This document shows, piece after piece, positions 1-10,781 of a stretch of DNA of 64,000 nt; positions within the stretch are counted from its first letter, which is position 1, and each line of letters begins with the position of its first letter. The notes beneath the pieces are model-generated. The model did no database searches. It saw only the letters and a list, made by a program, of their open reading frames with translations, and was not told the origin of the DNA. The stretch spans positions 247,645 to 311,644 of the forward strand of contig CAWBNH010000001.1 of assembly GCA_963790085.1 (NCBI GenBank). Reading direction: 5' to 3'. The position numbers and the translations under genes are program-made. The stretch is from CAXMST01 sp963790085 (GTDB lineage: Bacteria; Actinomycetota; Thermoleophilia; Solirubrobacterales; 70-9).

Positions 1-247
1 CCTTGCCCGGCGCGTCGGATCCATCGGCCTTGGCGACCTCGCCCGGGCGGGCGACGTCAACCGAGGCGACGGTGCCGACGTTGGCTCCGGCGATCCGGAC
101 CTCCTCGTCCTCGACCAGGAAGCCGGCGTTGTCGAAGTAGGCGCGGACCTGGTACTCACCGCTGGGGCCGCCGTCACCGGGGGCCGAGGTCGCCAGCACG
201 GCGCCCAGCGCCAGCATCGAGAGGACTATCAGCGCGATCCGTCTCAT
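1..247 (-). CDS. Mce/MlaD family protein, N-terminal part (runs off left edge)
   Basis: The first 82 residues of a Mce-family protein are visible. There is one hydrophobic N-terminal segment (about residues 4-21, rich in Ala/Leu/Val) followed by the start of an MCE beta-domain (YQVRAYFDNAGFLVEDEEV, then a conserved RIAGANVGTV stretch). Mce proteins are membrane-anchored or secreted subunits that form hexameric lipid-shuttling assemblies with an ABC transporter in the cell envelope. The ATG (245-247) overlaps the TGA of the upstream Mce gene, so the two are translationally coupled in one operon. The C-terminus lies outside the window, so the subclass cannot be assigned. Confidence 0.85.
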   Translation of the reverse strand, partial: MRRIALIVLSMLALGAVLATSAPGDGGPSGEYQVRAYFDNAGFLVEDEEVRIAGANVGTVASVDVARPGEVAKADGSDAPGK

Positions 248-1626
248 GGGCCGCTCGGCGGGAAGTCGGTCGGATCGCACTCGGCGAGCCCGAGATTGCC
301 GTCGTCGAGGAACGGGTTCGAGAGGTCGGCAGCCTGCTGGGTGCCGCCGCCGGGGCAGCGTCGGGGGATCCCGAAGTCGAGCGCGTCGAACTGCGCCGCG
401 CGGTCGTTATAGATCGGGTCGAGCTGGTTGAGGCCGGCGTTGTACTCCCAGACGTTCTGCGCGGACGGCGAGATCCGCGCGTAGTGGCCGTTGGCGTCGT
501 AGTAGGCGGCCGACTGCCCGAGCTTGGTCAGGAAGCCGAAGACGTCGGGTCCGTAGGGCCGGAAGAAGGCGAGGTTGTCCTGCGAGGAGTCCATCGCGTC
601 GATCGCGGCCGGCCAGGCGGTGTCGCCCTCCTTGCGGACCGTCGGCAGGTCCTTGAGGGTGTCGCGCAGGTCATTCGCGGGGCCGTTCAGCTTGACGACC
701 TTCCCGAGGTCCTTGAAGACGGGCCTGGAGTCCTTGGCAACGCCCTGGAGCCTGCGCAGGAACGGGGCCAGATTCTCGGTCGCCGGATAGGACACGGCGA
801 CGAGCGGATCGAGGTCGTCGAGGGTCGTGCGCAGGTTGACGAAGGTCGTGTTCGCCTGACGCAGGGTCCCCGGCAGCGCGACCAGCGAGCGGTCGAGCGC
901 GTCGTTCTGGTTCGCGACCGCCCCAAGCGCTGTGTTGGCATCGACGACCAGCGAGGCGAGGTCGTCGCGGCGGTCGGCGATCGCGCTGAACGTGTCGGCG
1001 CCCTCGACCAGGAAGCGCTCGAGCGCCGCCGAGTCCTTCGACAGCTCGGCGAAGACCCGCTGCGAGGTGCTCAACGCCGGGTTGATGAACTTGTAGGCCC
1101 GGTTCGCTTCCCGTCCCTTGCCGGTGTAGACGGTGGCATTGCCCTGAATGAACTTCTGCAGCGACCGCCGCTCCTTCGGCCGGAAGATGTTGAAAAGCTG
1201 GTCGAGGTCGACCGGCGAGGTCGTGTCGACCCCCGAGATCGGCACGTCCCCGTCGAGCTCCGGGGAGTTGTCCGGTCCCGGCGTCAGGGAGATGTAGCGG
1301 TTGGCGACGCCGGAGAGGGAGGTCAGGCGGATCAGCGCCGTGGTCCCCTCGGTTAGGGTCCGGTCCGTCGTCACCTTGACCTCCGCCTGGCTGTCATCGG
1401 TGAGCTCGATCGAGTCGATCGTTCCGACCGGCTGACCGGCGACCAGCACCTCGTTGCCCGGCACGAGCTGACCGCCGGTCTCGAACAGGAACTTGTACGT
1501 GTTGCCGCCCGAGCCCCCGAACAGCAGCAGGCCGACGAGCACGAAGGCGGCGATCACCGCCCCGGCGGCAGCAATTCGGGCGGGGGTCGACGCCCCGCGC
1601 TCTTCCCCGGCTTCCGGCGCGCTCAC
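244..1626 (-). CDS. Mce/MlaD family protein
   Basis: 460 residues. A short Gly/Glu-rich cytoplasmic N-terminus is followed by one transmembrane anchor (about 17-38) and an MCE domain (about 44-120, with FETGGQLVPGNEVLVAGQPVG). A long helical region (about 140-370) is expected to extend the hexameric tube, and the C-terminus carries two cysteines (RRCPGG and LAECDP). The likely role is envelope lipid import or trafficking with an ABC permease/ATPase not seen here. The start is GTG at 1626, with a TAGGGT box six bases upstream and no Shine-Dalgarno, so the mRNA is probably leaderless and this is the first gene of the transcript, followed by the overlapping Mce gene at 1-247. Confidence 0.9.
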   Translation of the reverse strand: MSAPEAGEERGASTPARIAAAGAVIAAFVLVGLLLFGGSGGNTYKFLFETGGQLVPGNEVLVAGQPVGTIDSIELTDDSQAEVKVTTDRTLTEGTTALIRLTSLSGVANRYISLTPGPDNSPELDGDVPISGVDTTSPVDLDQLFNIFRPKERRSLQKFIQGNATVYTGKGREANRAYKFINPALSTSQRVFAELSKDSAALERFLVEGADTFSAIADRRDDLASLVVDANTALGAVANQNDALDRSLVALPGTLRQANTTFVNLRTTLDDLDPLVAVSYPATENLAPFLRRLQGVAKDSRPVFKDLGKVVKLNGPANDLRDTLKDLPTVRKEGDTAWPAAIDAMDSSQDNLAFFRPYGPDVFGFLTKLGQSAAYYDANGHYARISPSAQNVWEYNAGLNQLDPIYNDRAAQFDALDFGIPRRCPGGGTQQAADLSNPFLDDGNLGLAECDPTDFPPSGP

Positions 1627-1632
1627 ATCTTC

Positions 1633-1638
1633 ACCCTA
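1633..1638 (-). promoter_or_regulatory. -10 box of leaderless Mce operon promoter
   Basis: On the minus strand TAGGGT is followed by exactly six bases and then the GTG start at 1626. This places the expected transcription start on the first base of the codon. I see no convincing -35 box. Confidence 0.5.
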
Positions 1639-1782
1639 CGCCCCAACTCCGCTGTAACCCGCGCGCGATCGCAACGCCTCTGACAACCTCTCGTTGTTCC
1701 CGCACGGAGCCTATAGATACGGGGGCGACGCTGCCAACCTGAGCGCCCGCGCCACTCGGCAGTTCAGCCGCCCGGTGCATCG

Positions 1783-2391
1783 CTACTTCGAGTCGAGCAG
1801 CGTCCGCGCGGCCGCACGCCCGGCAGCGATCACCGGCTCGTAGTTCCCCTGCGGGTCGGAGAGCGCCTGCAGCGCGATGCCGTCTGCGATCGCGATCAGA
1901 TACGCAACGGTGGCCTCGGCGCCGAACGGCAGGCTGACCGCGCCGTCCCGCTGCTTCGCCGTCAGCGCCTCCGCCACCTGGTCGCGGGTCCGCTTGAACA
2001 GGTCGGCCACCTCACGCCGGATCTCGGGGTTGCGCCGGCCCGCCGAGAACACCTCGAACAGCAGCGCGAAGACGCCGGGCTCGTTCTCGAGCGTGTCGGT
2101 CAGGCTCGAGACGAGGACGTCGATCACGTCGTCGGCGGTCGTCGCGGCCGCGAGCGGGCCGTCGAGCCGCGCGACCCGGATCTCGGTGTCGCGGCGGACG
2201 ACCTCGACCAGCAGCCGCTCCTTGGTGCCGAAGTAGTAGTGCAGGAGGCCGCGGCTGACCCCGGCCTCGCGCGCGACGTGCTCGAAGGTCGAGCCCGAGA
2301 TCCCCCGCGCCGCGACGCTCGAGCGCATCGCGTCGATGATCCGCTGCGCCTTCTCCCCGCTCAGCTCTCTCTTGCCCGTCGCAGCCTCCAC
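1783..2391 (-). CDS. TetR/AcrR family transcriptional regulator
   Basis: 202 residues, all-alpha. The N-terminal helix-turn-helix lies at about residues 30-70 (GISGSTFEHVAREAGVSRG, then LLHYYFGTKERLL), the classic TetR DNA-binding layout. The C-terminal half is a divergent ligand-binding domain, so the effector is unknown. It is encoded between the Mce operon (downstream, same strand, 156 bases away) and a small membrane-protein gene, so control of the Mce operon is possible but not shown. The start is GTG at 2391; a TAGACT box lies nine bases upstream and there is no Shine-Dalgarno. Confidence 0.9.
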   Translation of the reverse strand: MEAATGKRELSGEKAQRIIDAMRSSVAARGISGSTFEHVAREAGVSRGLLHYYFGTKERLLVEVVRRDTEIRVARLDGPLAAATTADDVIDVLVSSLTDTLENEPGVFALLFEVFSAGRRNPEIRREVADLFKRTRDQVAEALTAKQRDGAVSLPFGAEATVAYLIAIADGIALQALSDPQGNYEPVIAAGRAAARTLLDSK

Positions 2392-2450
2392 CGCGCGCGC
2401 AGTCTAGATCGCGCGGAAGACGCCGGCGCGGGCGCGCTTCGACCGGGTCG

Positions 2451-2897
2451 CTACGCGGTGTCGGCGGCGGGCGCCACCGGCGCAGTCGTCGAGGTGTACT
2501 CGAACTCCTCCTCGGCGCCGAACATGCGGTCGAGCAGCGCCTTGCGGAGGTCCTCGGAGAGAACGATCGCAAGCACGGCCGCAAGCAGGGCCACGAACAG
2601 CAGCTTGCCGAAGCTGAGCTTCCGCTTCTTCGGCGCCGGCTCGCGCAGCGCCTCGGATGCCGAGCGAAGCGACTCGGCGGCCTCGCGGAGGTTCTCCTGC
2701 AGGCGCTTGTCCTCGAGCACGGCCTTGGCCCCGCCCTTGCTGTCGACGGCCCGGTCGTAGGCATCCCGCGCACCCTCGTAGGCTTCGCGCAGGTTGGCGC
2801 GGAGATCCTCATCCTCGATCAGCTTCTGAACGTAGGGTCGAGCCACCTCAGCCGCCTCCTTCGCCTTGGTCTGTGCGTCCTTCTTGCGCTTGGCCAT
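2451..2897 (-). CDS. Hypothetical helical protein with one membrane segment
   Basis: 148 residues, family not recognised. Residues 1-90 are highly charged and helical (coiled-coil-like, many Lys/Glu/Arg/Ala). A Lys/Arg stretch (PKKRKLSFGK) precedes a hydrophobic segment at about 97-113, and the tail is acidic and Thr/Ala/Pro-rich. The layout suggests a tail-region-anchored membrane protein with a large cytoplasmic helical domain. A good Shine-Dalgarno (AGGAG) precedes the ATG at 2897. It lies between lon and the tetR gene on the same strand, but with gaps of 59-71 bases. Function unknown. Confidence 0.75.
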   Translation of the reverse strand: MAKRKKDAQTKAKEAAEVARPYVQKLIEDEDLRANLREAYEGARDAYDRAVDSKGGAKAVLEDKRLQENLREAAESLRSASEALREPAPKKRKLSFGKLLFVALLAAVLAIVLSEDLRKALLDRMFGAEEEFEYTSTTAPVAPAADTA

Positions 2898-2968
2898 CGA
2901 ACTCTCCTGTGGTCGCTGGGCGGTGCCTGAAGGGGCAGCATAGCCGCGCGGGGCGGTCGCCCCCCGGC

Positions 2969-5385
<2,417 letters not shown>

Positions 5386-5386
<1 letters not shown>

Positions 5387-5850
5387 CAATCGGCCCGCTC
5401 GATCGGCACCTTCCGGGCAGACTTCTCCGCCACCTTCACCGGTAGCTCGATCCTCAGGATGCCGTCCTCGAAAGTCGCCGTGACTTCCTCGGCGACGACC
5501 TCGACGCCGAGCTCGATCACCCGGCGGAAGGCGCCGGTCGGGATCTCGACCTGCTGATAGGCGCGCCCCTCGGTCTCGCGCACCGGCCGCGAGCCGGACA
5601 TGATCAGCTCGCGACCGGAGATCTCGAGGCTGACCGCGTCTGGATCGACGCCGGCGAGATCCGCCTTGACGATCGCCCGCGGCCCTCGTCCGGACTCCTC
5701 GGGCTTGCAGTAGTAGACGTCGACCCGCGGTGCGAAGGCGCCCGGCCGGCGTCCTCCCGTCGGCACCCGCGACCAGGCGTCGCCGAAGAACTCGTCCATC
5801 TCCCGACGGATCCGCTCGATGTTGACCAGTAGCTCCGGCTGCCTCGCCAT
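5386..5850 (-). CDS. Hsp20/alpha-crystallin family small heat shock protein
   Basis: 154 residues with a typical alpha-crystallin domain (about 45-140: DVYYCKPEES..., VKADLAGVDPDAVSLEISGR, ATFEDGILRIELPVK). It is an ATP-independent holdase that binds unfolding proteins in the cytosol. It overlaps lon downstream by four bases (ATGA), so holdase and protease are translationally coupled. On the minus strand a TAGTCT box lies seven bases before the ATG, with GGAG also present, so the transcript starts at or just before the codon. I see no clear CIRCE or HAIR operator. Confidence 0.93.
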
Positions 5851-5889
5851 CGGCTCCAGACTAATCGAGTCCGATATCGGGGGCAGGAG

Positions 5890-6675
5890 CTACAGCTCCC
5901 AGCTCGAGCCCGTGGCGGCCAGATCCACCGGGCCGGAGAACCGCGCCTCGGCCTCTGCCAGAACCCGCTCGGGATCGAGTTGATCGGAGAAATGGGTGAG
6001 CACGAGCCGGCCGACGCCCGCCCGCTCCGCCAGCTCGGCGGCCTCGGCGGCGCTCATGTGGCCGCGGCGCTCGAACGGACCGGGCTCGTCGTCGGCGTTG
6101 CGCAGGGTGGCCTCGGCGATCAGCAGCTCGGCGCCCTCCGCGGCGCGCTCGAGCCGCTCGCTCGGACGACAGTCGGCGCCGTAGACGAGGCGGCCACCGG
6201 ATGGGGCGATCAGCTCGACCGCGTGGGTGAGCGTGTAGTGAGGCACCTCGTGCAGCCGAACAGGCAGCGGGCCCAGCTCGAGTCGGCCGTCGACGTCGTA
6301 GTCAGCGGGCTCGTAGGCGCTGTCGATCAGCTTGTCGCTGCCCCAGATCGCGACCAGCGTGCGCAGCGCCTCGCTGCCGCCGGGGGGCAACGCGAGCGGC
6401 AGCCGCTCGCGGGCGGACCCCGGGCCGGTGCGCTTGGGCCCACCGAGGGTCAGCGCGTAGCCGAGCGGGACCAGGTCGAGGAAGTGGTCGGCGTGGATGT
6501 GGCTGATCAGGATCTGGTCGAGCTCGCGATAGGAGATCCTCTCGCGGAGCTTGCCGAGCGCCCCGTTGCCGCAGTCGATCAGGAGCGTGTAGTCGCCCTC
6601 CTCGACGAGGTAGCCGCTACAGGCGCCGCCGGCGTCCTCCCAGGCGGGCGACTTGCCGAGAACGGTGAGGCGCAC
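5890..6675 (-). CDS. MBL-fold metallo-hydrolase (RNase Z-like)
   Basis: 261 residues. The zinc-binding motif HIHADH (about 59-64) is preceded by a beta-lactamase-fold strand ending IDCGNGALGKL. Later ligands are VYGADCRPS and LVLTHFSDQ, an arrangement seen in RNase Z-like and phosphodiesterase-type metallo-beta-lactamases. The substrate cannot be told from sequence. I take GTG at 6675 as the start because the family fold begins exactly there (VRLTVLGKSPAWED) and a TAGAGT box lies seven bases upstream. The open frame continues upstream only as Arg/Pro-rich nonsense. Confidence 0.88.
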   Translation of the reverse strand: MRLTVLGKSPAWEDAGGACSGYLVEEGDYTLLIDCGNGALGKLRERISYRELDQILISHIHADHFLDLVPLGYALTLGGPKRTGPGSARERLPLALPPGGSEALRTLVAIWGSDKLIDSAYEPADYDVDGRLELGPLPVRLHEVPHYTLTHAVELIAPSGGRLVYGADCRPSERLERAAEGAELLIAEATLRNADDEPGPFERRGHMSAAEAAELAERAGVGRLVLTHFSDQLDPERVLAEAEARFSGPVDLAATGSSWEL

Positions 6676-6734
6676 TGCCGGGACTCTACGGCCAGCGAGG
6701 CGTCGGCGCGGGCCCGCCCGGCGGCCGGGTCCGG

Positions 6735-6983
6735 CTAGGCCGCCGCGGGCAGTGCCGGGGCGGCCTCGGTCGCGCCCCGCGGCGGCTCGGATCGAATCAG
6801 CAGGGCCGGCTGGGTCGGGGGCACGAGCCCGTCGGGCGAGTGCGGACGGAAGGTCGAGCACGGCTCGTCGAGCTCGAGCGCGCAGAGCATCCGCCGCCCG
6901 AAGTAGCAGTCCCCGCAGCTCGGCTTCACCTTGCGGCGGCGACTCGCCCCCGTCGCTGCTGCGCTCGACTGGCTCTGGCTCAC
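6735..6983 (-). CDS. Small Cys-rich hypothetical protein
   Basis: 82 residues. It has a basic N-terminus (RRRKVKPS) and then a compact cysteine cluster CGDCYFGRRMLCALELDEPC (pattern C-x2-C-x7-C-x7-C). The rest is a low-complexity Pro/Ala tail. The four cysteines could bind zinc or an iron-sulfur cluster. The start is GTG at 6983. It stands alone between the metallo-hydrolase gene (same strand) and a divergent hydroxylase gene. I do not recognise a named family; the conserved-looking Cys block is the reason to believe it is real. Confidence 0.6.
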   Translation of the reverse strand: MSQSQSSAAATGASRRRKVKPSCGDCYFGRRMLCALELDEPCSTFRPHSPDGLVPPTQPALLIRSEPPRGATEAAPALPAAA

Positions 6984-7222
6984 TCGGTCCCCCTCGGTTC
7001 GTCGGATTGCGGTGCGGGCCCGAGACTGGCACGGAAGCGATCAGCGCGTGGGCGGCCACCGCGCAAATAGCGGTCTGGGCCGGGCCCCGCGGTTTGTCGC
7101 AAAACCCGCACTAAGGCGCAAGCAACCCGCTCTTTGGGGAGCCGGGAATCGCGAAGGTCGCCGGCGATTGAAGGCGGCCCAAGCATCCCCCGCCGAGACG
7201 TAACGCCACCCCGCCCGGGGTT

Positions 7223-7228
7223 TACAAT
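7223..7228 (+). promoter_or_regulatory. -10 box (TACAAT), leaderless start of hydroxylase gene
   Basis: TACAAT is followed by six bases (CTGTGC) and the ATG at 7235. It is the only AT-rich island in this intergenic stretch. The position predicts transcription starting at the A of the ATG. Confidence 0.6.
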
Positions 7229-7234
7229 CTGTGC

Positions 7235-7861
7235 ATGGCGCACGAGCGCACAGAGCGACTCGCGGCCTCGCCGCCGCTCTTTCAGAACCGCATCCTCGAC
7301 TTCTTTTCGAGGGTGCACCCGAGCATCCCCGCGATCGTCTTCGTCCCGGTCGTGGCGATCTGCGTCTGGGCCGGCTTCGACGGTGGCTACGGAGTGCTCT
7401 CGATCGTCGGCCTGTTCGCCGCGGGCGTTCTGATCTGGACGCTGACCGAGTATTGGCTGCACCGACTCGTGTTCCACTGGCAGCCGAGCTTCAGGGGCGG
7501 CGATCAACTCCACTTCATCATCCACGGCGTTCACCACGACCACCCGAACGATCCCCTGCGGCTGGTGATGCCGCCCGCGGTCGCGATCCCGCTCGCCGCC
7601 CTGTTCTTCTGGCTGTTCACGCTGATCTTCGGCACCCCGGCCGCCTATCCGCTGTTCGCCGGCTTCATCCTCGGGTACCTGGTGTACGACTACACACACT
7701 TCTACCTGCATCACGCAACGCCAAAGACGAAGTTCGGAAAGCGGCTGCGCGAGGGGCACATGCGCCACCACTTCCAGGACCATCGCTTTGGCTTCGGCGT
7801 CTCCTCCCCGCTCTGGGACGCGGTGTTCCAGACAATGCCGCGGCGCCGCAAGGTCGAGTAG
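7235..7861 (+). CDS. Sterol desaturase / fatty acid hydroxylase family membrane protein
   Basis: 208 residues. Two pairs of hydrophobic helices surround the histidine motifs of the non-heme diiron hydroxylase/desaturase superfamily: WLHRLVFHW, FIIHGVHHDHP, HFYLHHATP and GHMRHHFQDH. This spacing matches fatty acid 2-hydroxylase-like enzymes (FA_hydroxylase domain). Likely role: O2-dependent hydroxylation of a membrane lipid acyl chain. The substrate is not determinable from sequence. It is monocistronic, divergent from the Cys-rich gene, and preceded by a leaderless-type promoter. Confidence 0.9.
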   Translation: MAHERTERLAASPPLFQNRILDFFSRVHPSIPAIVFVPVVAICVWAGFDGGYGVLSIVGLFAAGVLIWTLTEYWLHRLVFHWQPSFRGGDQLHFIIHGVHHDHPNDPLRLVMPPAVAIPLAALFFWLFTLIFGTPAAYPLFAGFILGYLVYDYTHFYLHHATPKTKFGKRLREGHMRHHFQDHRFGFGVSSPLWDAVFQTMPRRRKVE

Positions 7862-7883
7862 CGCACGAGGGCAGAGCTCGCGC

Positions 7884-7905
7884 AAAGTGTGGAATTCCAC
7901 ACTTT
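7884..7905. promoter_or_regulatory. Perfect 22-bp palindrome, candidate operator
   Basis: The half-site AAAGTGTGGAA is followed directly by its exact reverse complement, with no spacer. It lies 66 bases upstream of the winged-helix gene at 7971 and 23 bases after the hydroxylase stop. A perfect 11-bp-arm palindrome in GC-rich DNA is best read as a binding site for a dimeric regulator. A TATTCT -10-like sequence (7909-7914) abuts it, so a bound protein would block the promoter. Confidence 0.65.
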
Positions 7906-7970
7906 CGCTATTCTGAGGTCGGCCGGCTCGGACATCCGGGCCCACCGTAACCCCGACCGAAAGGGCATCC

Positions 7971-8345
7971 ATGGCCACGGCAACTGCCGTTGACAAAGCT
8001 CGATCGCTGCTCGAGGCGCGGCGGAGCGAGCTCACCGCGGAGCTCGAGCAGATCGATCAGGCGCTGGCGGGACTCCGCGGCGGCTCCCGCAGGGGACCCG
8101 GCAGGCCGCGCGGATCGAGCAAGGGCTCCGCCGTCGGCGCCACCGGCAAACGACGCCGCCGCCGGCGCGGCGGGACCCGCGCCGACCACGCGCTCAAGTA
8201 CCTCGCCGATCACCCCGGGGCCGGCGCGCCGGAGATCGCGGGGGCGCTTGGAATCAAGCCGAACTACGTCTACAGGGTGATGGCCGGCCTCGAGGCCGAC
8301 GGCCGCGTCCGCAAGGAGGGCAAGGGCTACTACCCGGTCACGTGA
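7971..8345 (+). CDS. Winged helix-turn-helix DNA-binding protein with basic linker
   Basis: 124 residues in three parts. An N-terminal coiled-coil-like helix (about 8-35) is followed by a very basic Gly/Arg/Lys linker (about 38-68) that includes an AT-hook-like RGPGRPRG and a run of arginines. The C-terminal winged helix (about 70-124) reads ALKYLADHPGAGAPEIAGAL then GIKPNYVYRVMAGLEADGRV. It resembles small MarR/PadR-like wings used by nucleoid-associated or regulatory proteins. The palindrome at 7884-7905 upstream may be its own operator, which is inference from position only. Confidence 0.75.
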   Translation: MATATAVDKARSLLEARRSELTAELEQIDQALAGLRGGSRRGPGRPRGSSKGSAVGATGKRRRRRRGGTRADHALKYLADHPGAGAPEIAGALGIKPNYVYRVMAGLEADGRVRKEGKGYYPVT

Positions 8346-8389
8346 CCGGGTGACCGCCGGCCCGACCGACCCGGGAGCATCAACGCTTG

Positions 8390-8520
8390 CCCGGGCGTGA
8401 ACGCTTTGGTGGGCCGGAAGCCGCCGAACCGTTCACTCGAAGGGGGTCCGGGCGTGAACCCGGCCCGGGCGTGAACGCTTTCGTGGGCCTGGGGCCCCCG
8501 AACGGTTCATTCGTCGGGGG
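8390..8520. repeat. Imperfect direct repeat, two units of about 55 bp at 74-bp spacing
   Basis: Unit one starts at 8390 and unit two at 8464. They share a 26-bp block (CCCGGGCGTGAACGCTTT, G or C, then GTGGGCC) and a second block (CCGAAC, C or G, GTTCA, C or T, TCG) in gap-free alignment. A third partial copy of CCGGGCGTGAAC sits at 8448-8459. In unit one GTGAACG and CGTTCAC can pair as a hairpin. This fills the 210-base gap between the winged-helix and serine hydrolase genes. Confidence 0.6.
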
Positions 8521-8555
8521 CGTGGGTCGCCGGGCGCGGTGCGAGAATCGGCTCG

Positions 8556-9722
8556 ATGAGGCCAAGATCCGCCCGCATGGTCCTCGCGATCGCTTTGCTC
8601 GGCGCCGCGACCGGACTGCTGACCGCAGCCGCAGCCGCAGTGGCGGCCGACTCCTCAGCCTCCGAGCGCACGGCGGCGGATCGACAGCTGTTGAGCTCGA
8701 TGCGCGACCTGACCGAGCCGATCGGCGGGCCGCCGCTGGTGATCGCCGTGCTCCAGCGCGGCGCCGAGCGCAAGGTCTATCGCACCGGCGTCGCCGACCT
8801 CGCACGCGACCGCCGCGCGACCGCCCGCCAGCGGATGCGGATCGCGAGTACCTCGAAGGCGATCTCCGGTGGGGTCGCGCTCTCGCTCGTCGCCGAGGGC
8901 ACCCTGGCCCTGGACGACACGATCGGCGACTGGCTGCCGGACCAGCCGATCTCCTGGCACGGGATAACCCTGCGTGAGCTGCTCAACCACACCAGCGGCC
9001 TGCCCGACTTCACCGGCAGCCAGGCCTTCCGGGAGGCCGTCGCCGCCTCGCCGGAGCTCGCGCCCGATCCGCGGGCACTGCTCGGCTACGTGGCCGGTGA
9101 GCCGCTCAACTTCACGCCCGGGACCGACTACGAGTACTCGAACTCGGACAACATCGCGGTCGGGCTGATCGTCGAGGCGGCGACGGGCGACGACTACCCC
9201 GCAGCGCTCCGGCGCCAGGTCTTCAAGCCGCTCGGCATGGGCCGCTCCGTGCTGTCCCCAATGCTGGCCGTGGAGGAGCCGGCGATTCACGGCTACAGCT
9301 ACTTCGCCAGCGGCGCGATCGAGGACGCGACCAACGTGGTCGCCTTCGGCGGCTGGGCCTGGGCCTCGGGCGGGATCGTCTCGACCCCCGGAAACCTGAG
9401 CAAGTTCGTTCGTGGCTACACCGGCGGCCGGCTGTTCGAGGGCGCAACCCGCGAAGCGCAGTACACCTTCGTCCCCGGCGCCGGGTCCTCGCCGAAGGGC
9501 CCCGGGAAGAACTCGGCCGGGCTGGCGCTGTTCCGCTACGAGACCAACTGCGGCACGGTCTTCGGCCACACCGGCTCGATCCTCGGCTACACGCAGCTGA
9601 TCGCCGCCAGCCGCAACGGGCGGCGCTCGCTCACCTTCACGATCTCCACGCAGGTCGACGACGCACTGCTCCCCGCCCTGCGCCGGGCCGAGCGCCGCGC
9701 CGTGTGTGCGGCGCTGGCCTAG
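8556..9722 (+). CDS. Secreted serine hydrolase (beta-lactamase class C / DD-peptidase family)
   Basis: 388 residues. An N-terminal signal peptide (about 1-31, Ala-rich core) is followed by the penicillin-recognising fold: nucleophile motif STSK (Ser98-x-x-Lys101), YSN in place of the YxN motif (YEYSNSDN), and FGHTGSI in place of the KTG box. This set is typical of class C-like esterases, D-Ala-D-Ala carboxypeptidases and aminohydrolases. True beta-lactamase activity is not implied. It is predicted to act outside the membrane. A GAGAAT sequence seven bases before the ATG may be a weak -10 box. It ends 13 bases before the convergent mdh stop. Confidence 0.9.
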   Translation: MRPRSARMVLAIALLGAATGLLTAAAAAVAADSSASERTAADRQLLSSMRDLTEPIGGPPLVIAVLQRGAERKVYRTGVADLARDRRATARQRMRIASTSKAISGGVALSLVAEGTLALDDTIGDWLPDQPISWHGITLRELLNHTSGLPDFTGSQAFREAVAASPELAPDPRALLGYVAGEPLNFTPGTDYEYSNSDNIAVGLIVEAATGDDYPAALRRQVFKPLGMGRSVLSPMLAVEEPAIHGYSYFASGAIEDATNVVAFGGWAWASGGIVSTPGNLSKFVRGYTGGRLFEGATREAQYTFVPGAGSSPKGPGKNSAGLALFRYETNCGTVFGHTGSILGYTQLIAASRNGRRSLTFTISTQVDDALLPALRRAERRAVCAALA

Positions 9723-9735
9723 GGTCGGCCCGGGC

Positions 9736-10725
<990 letters not shown>

Positions 10726-10781
10726 GGGATCGTCCTCCTCGGTGTTGGGGTCGGGGATTGAAGTGCGGCCGGGAGGCTAGA

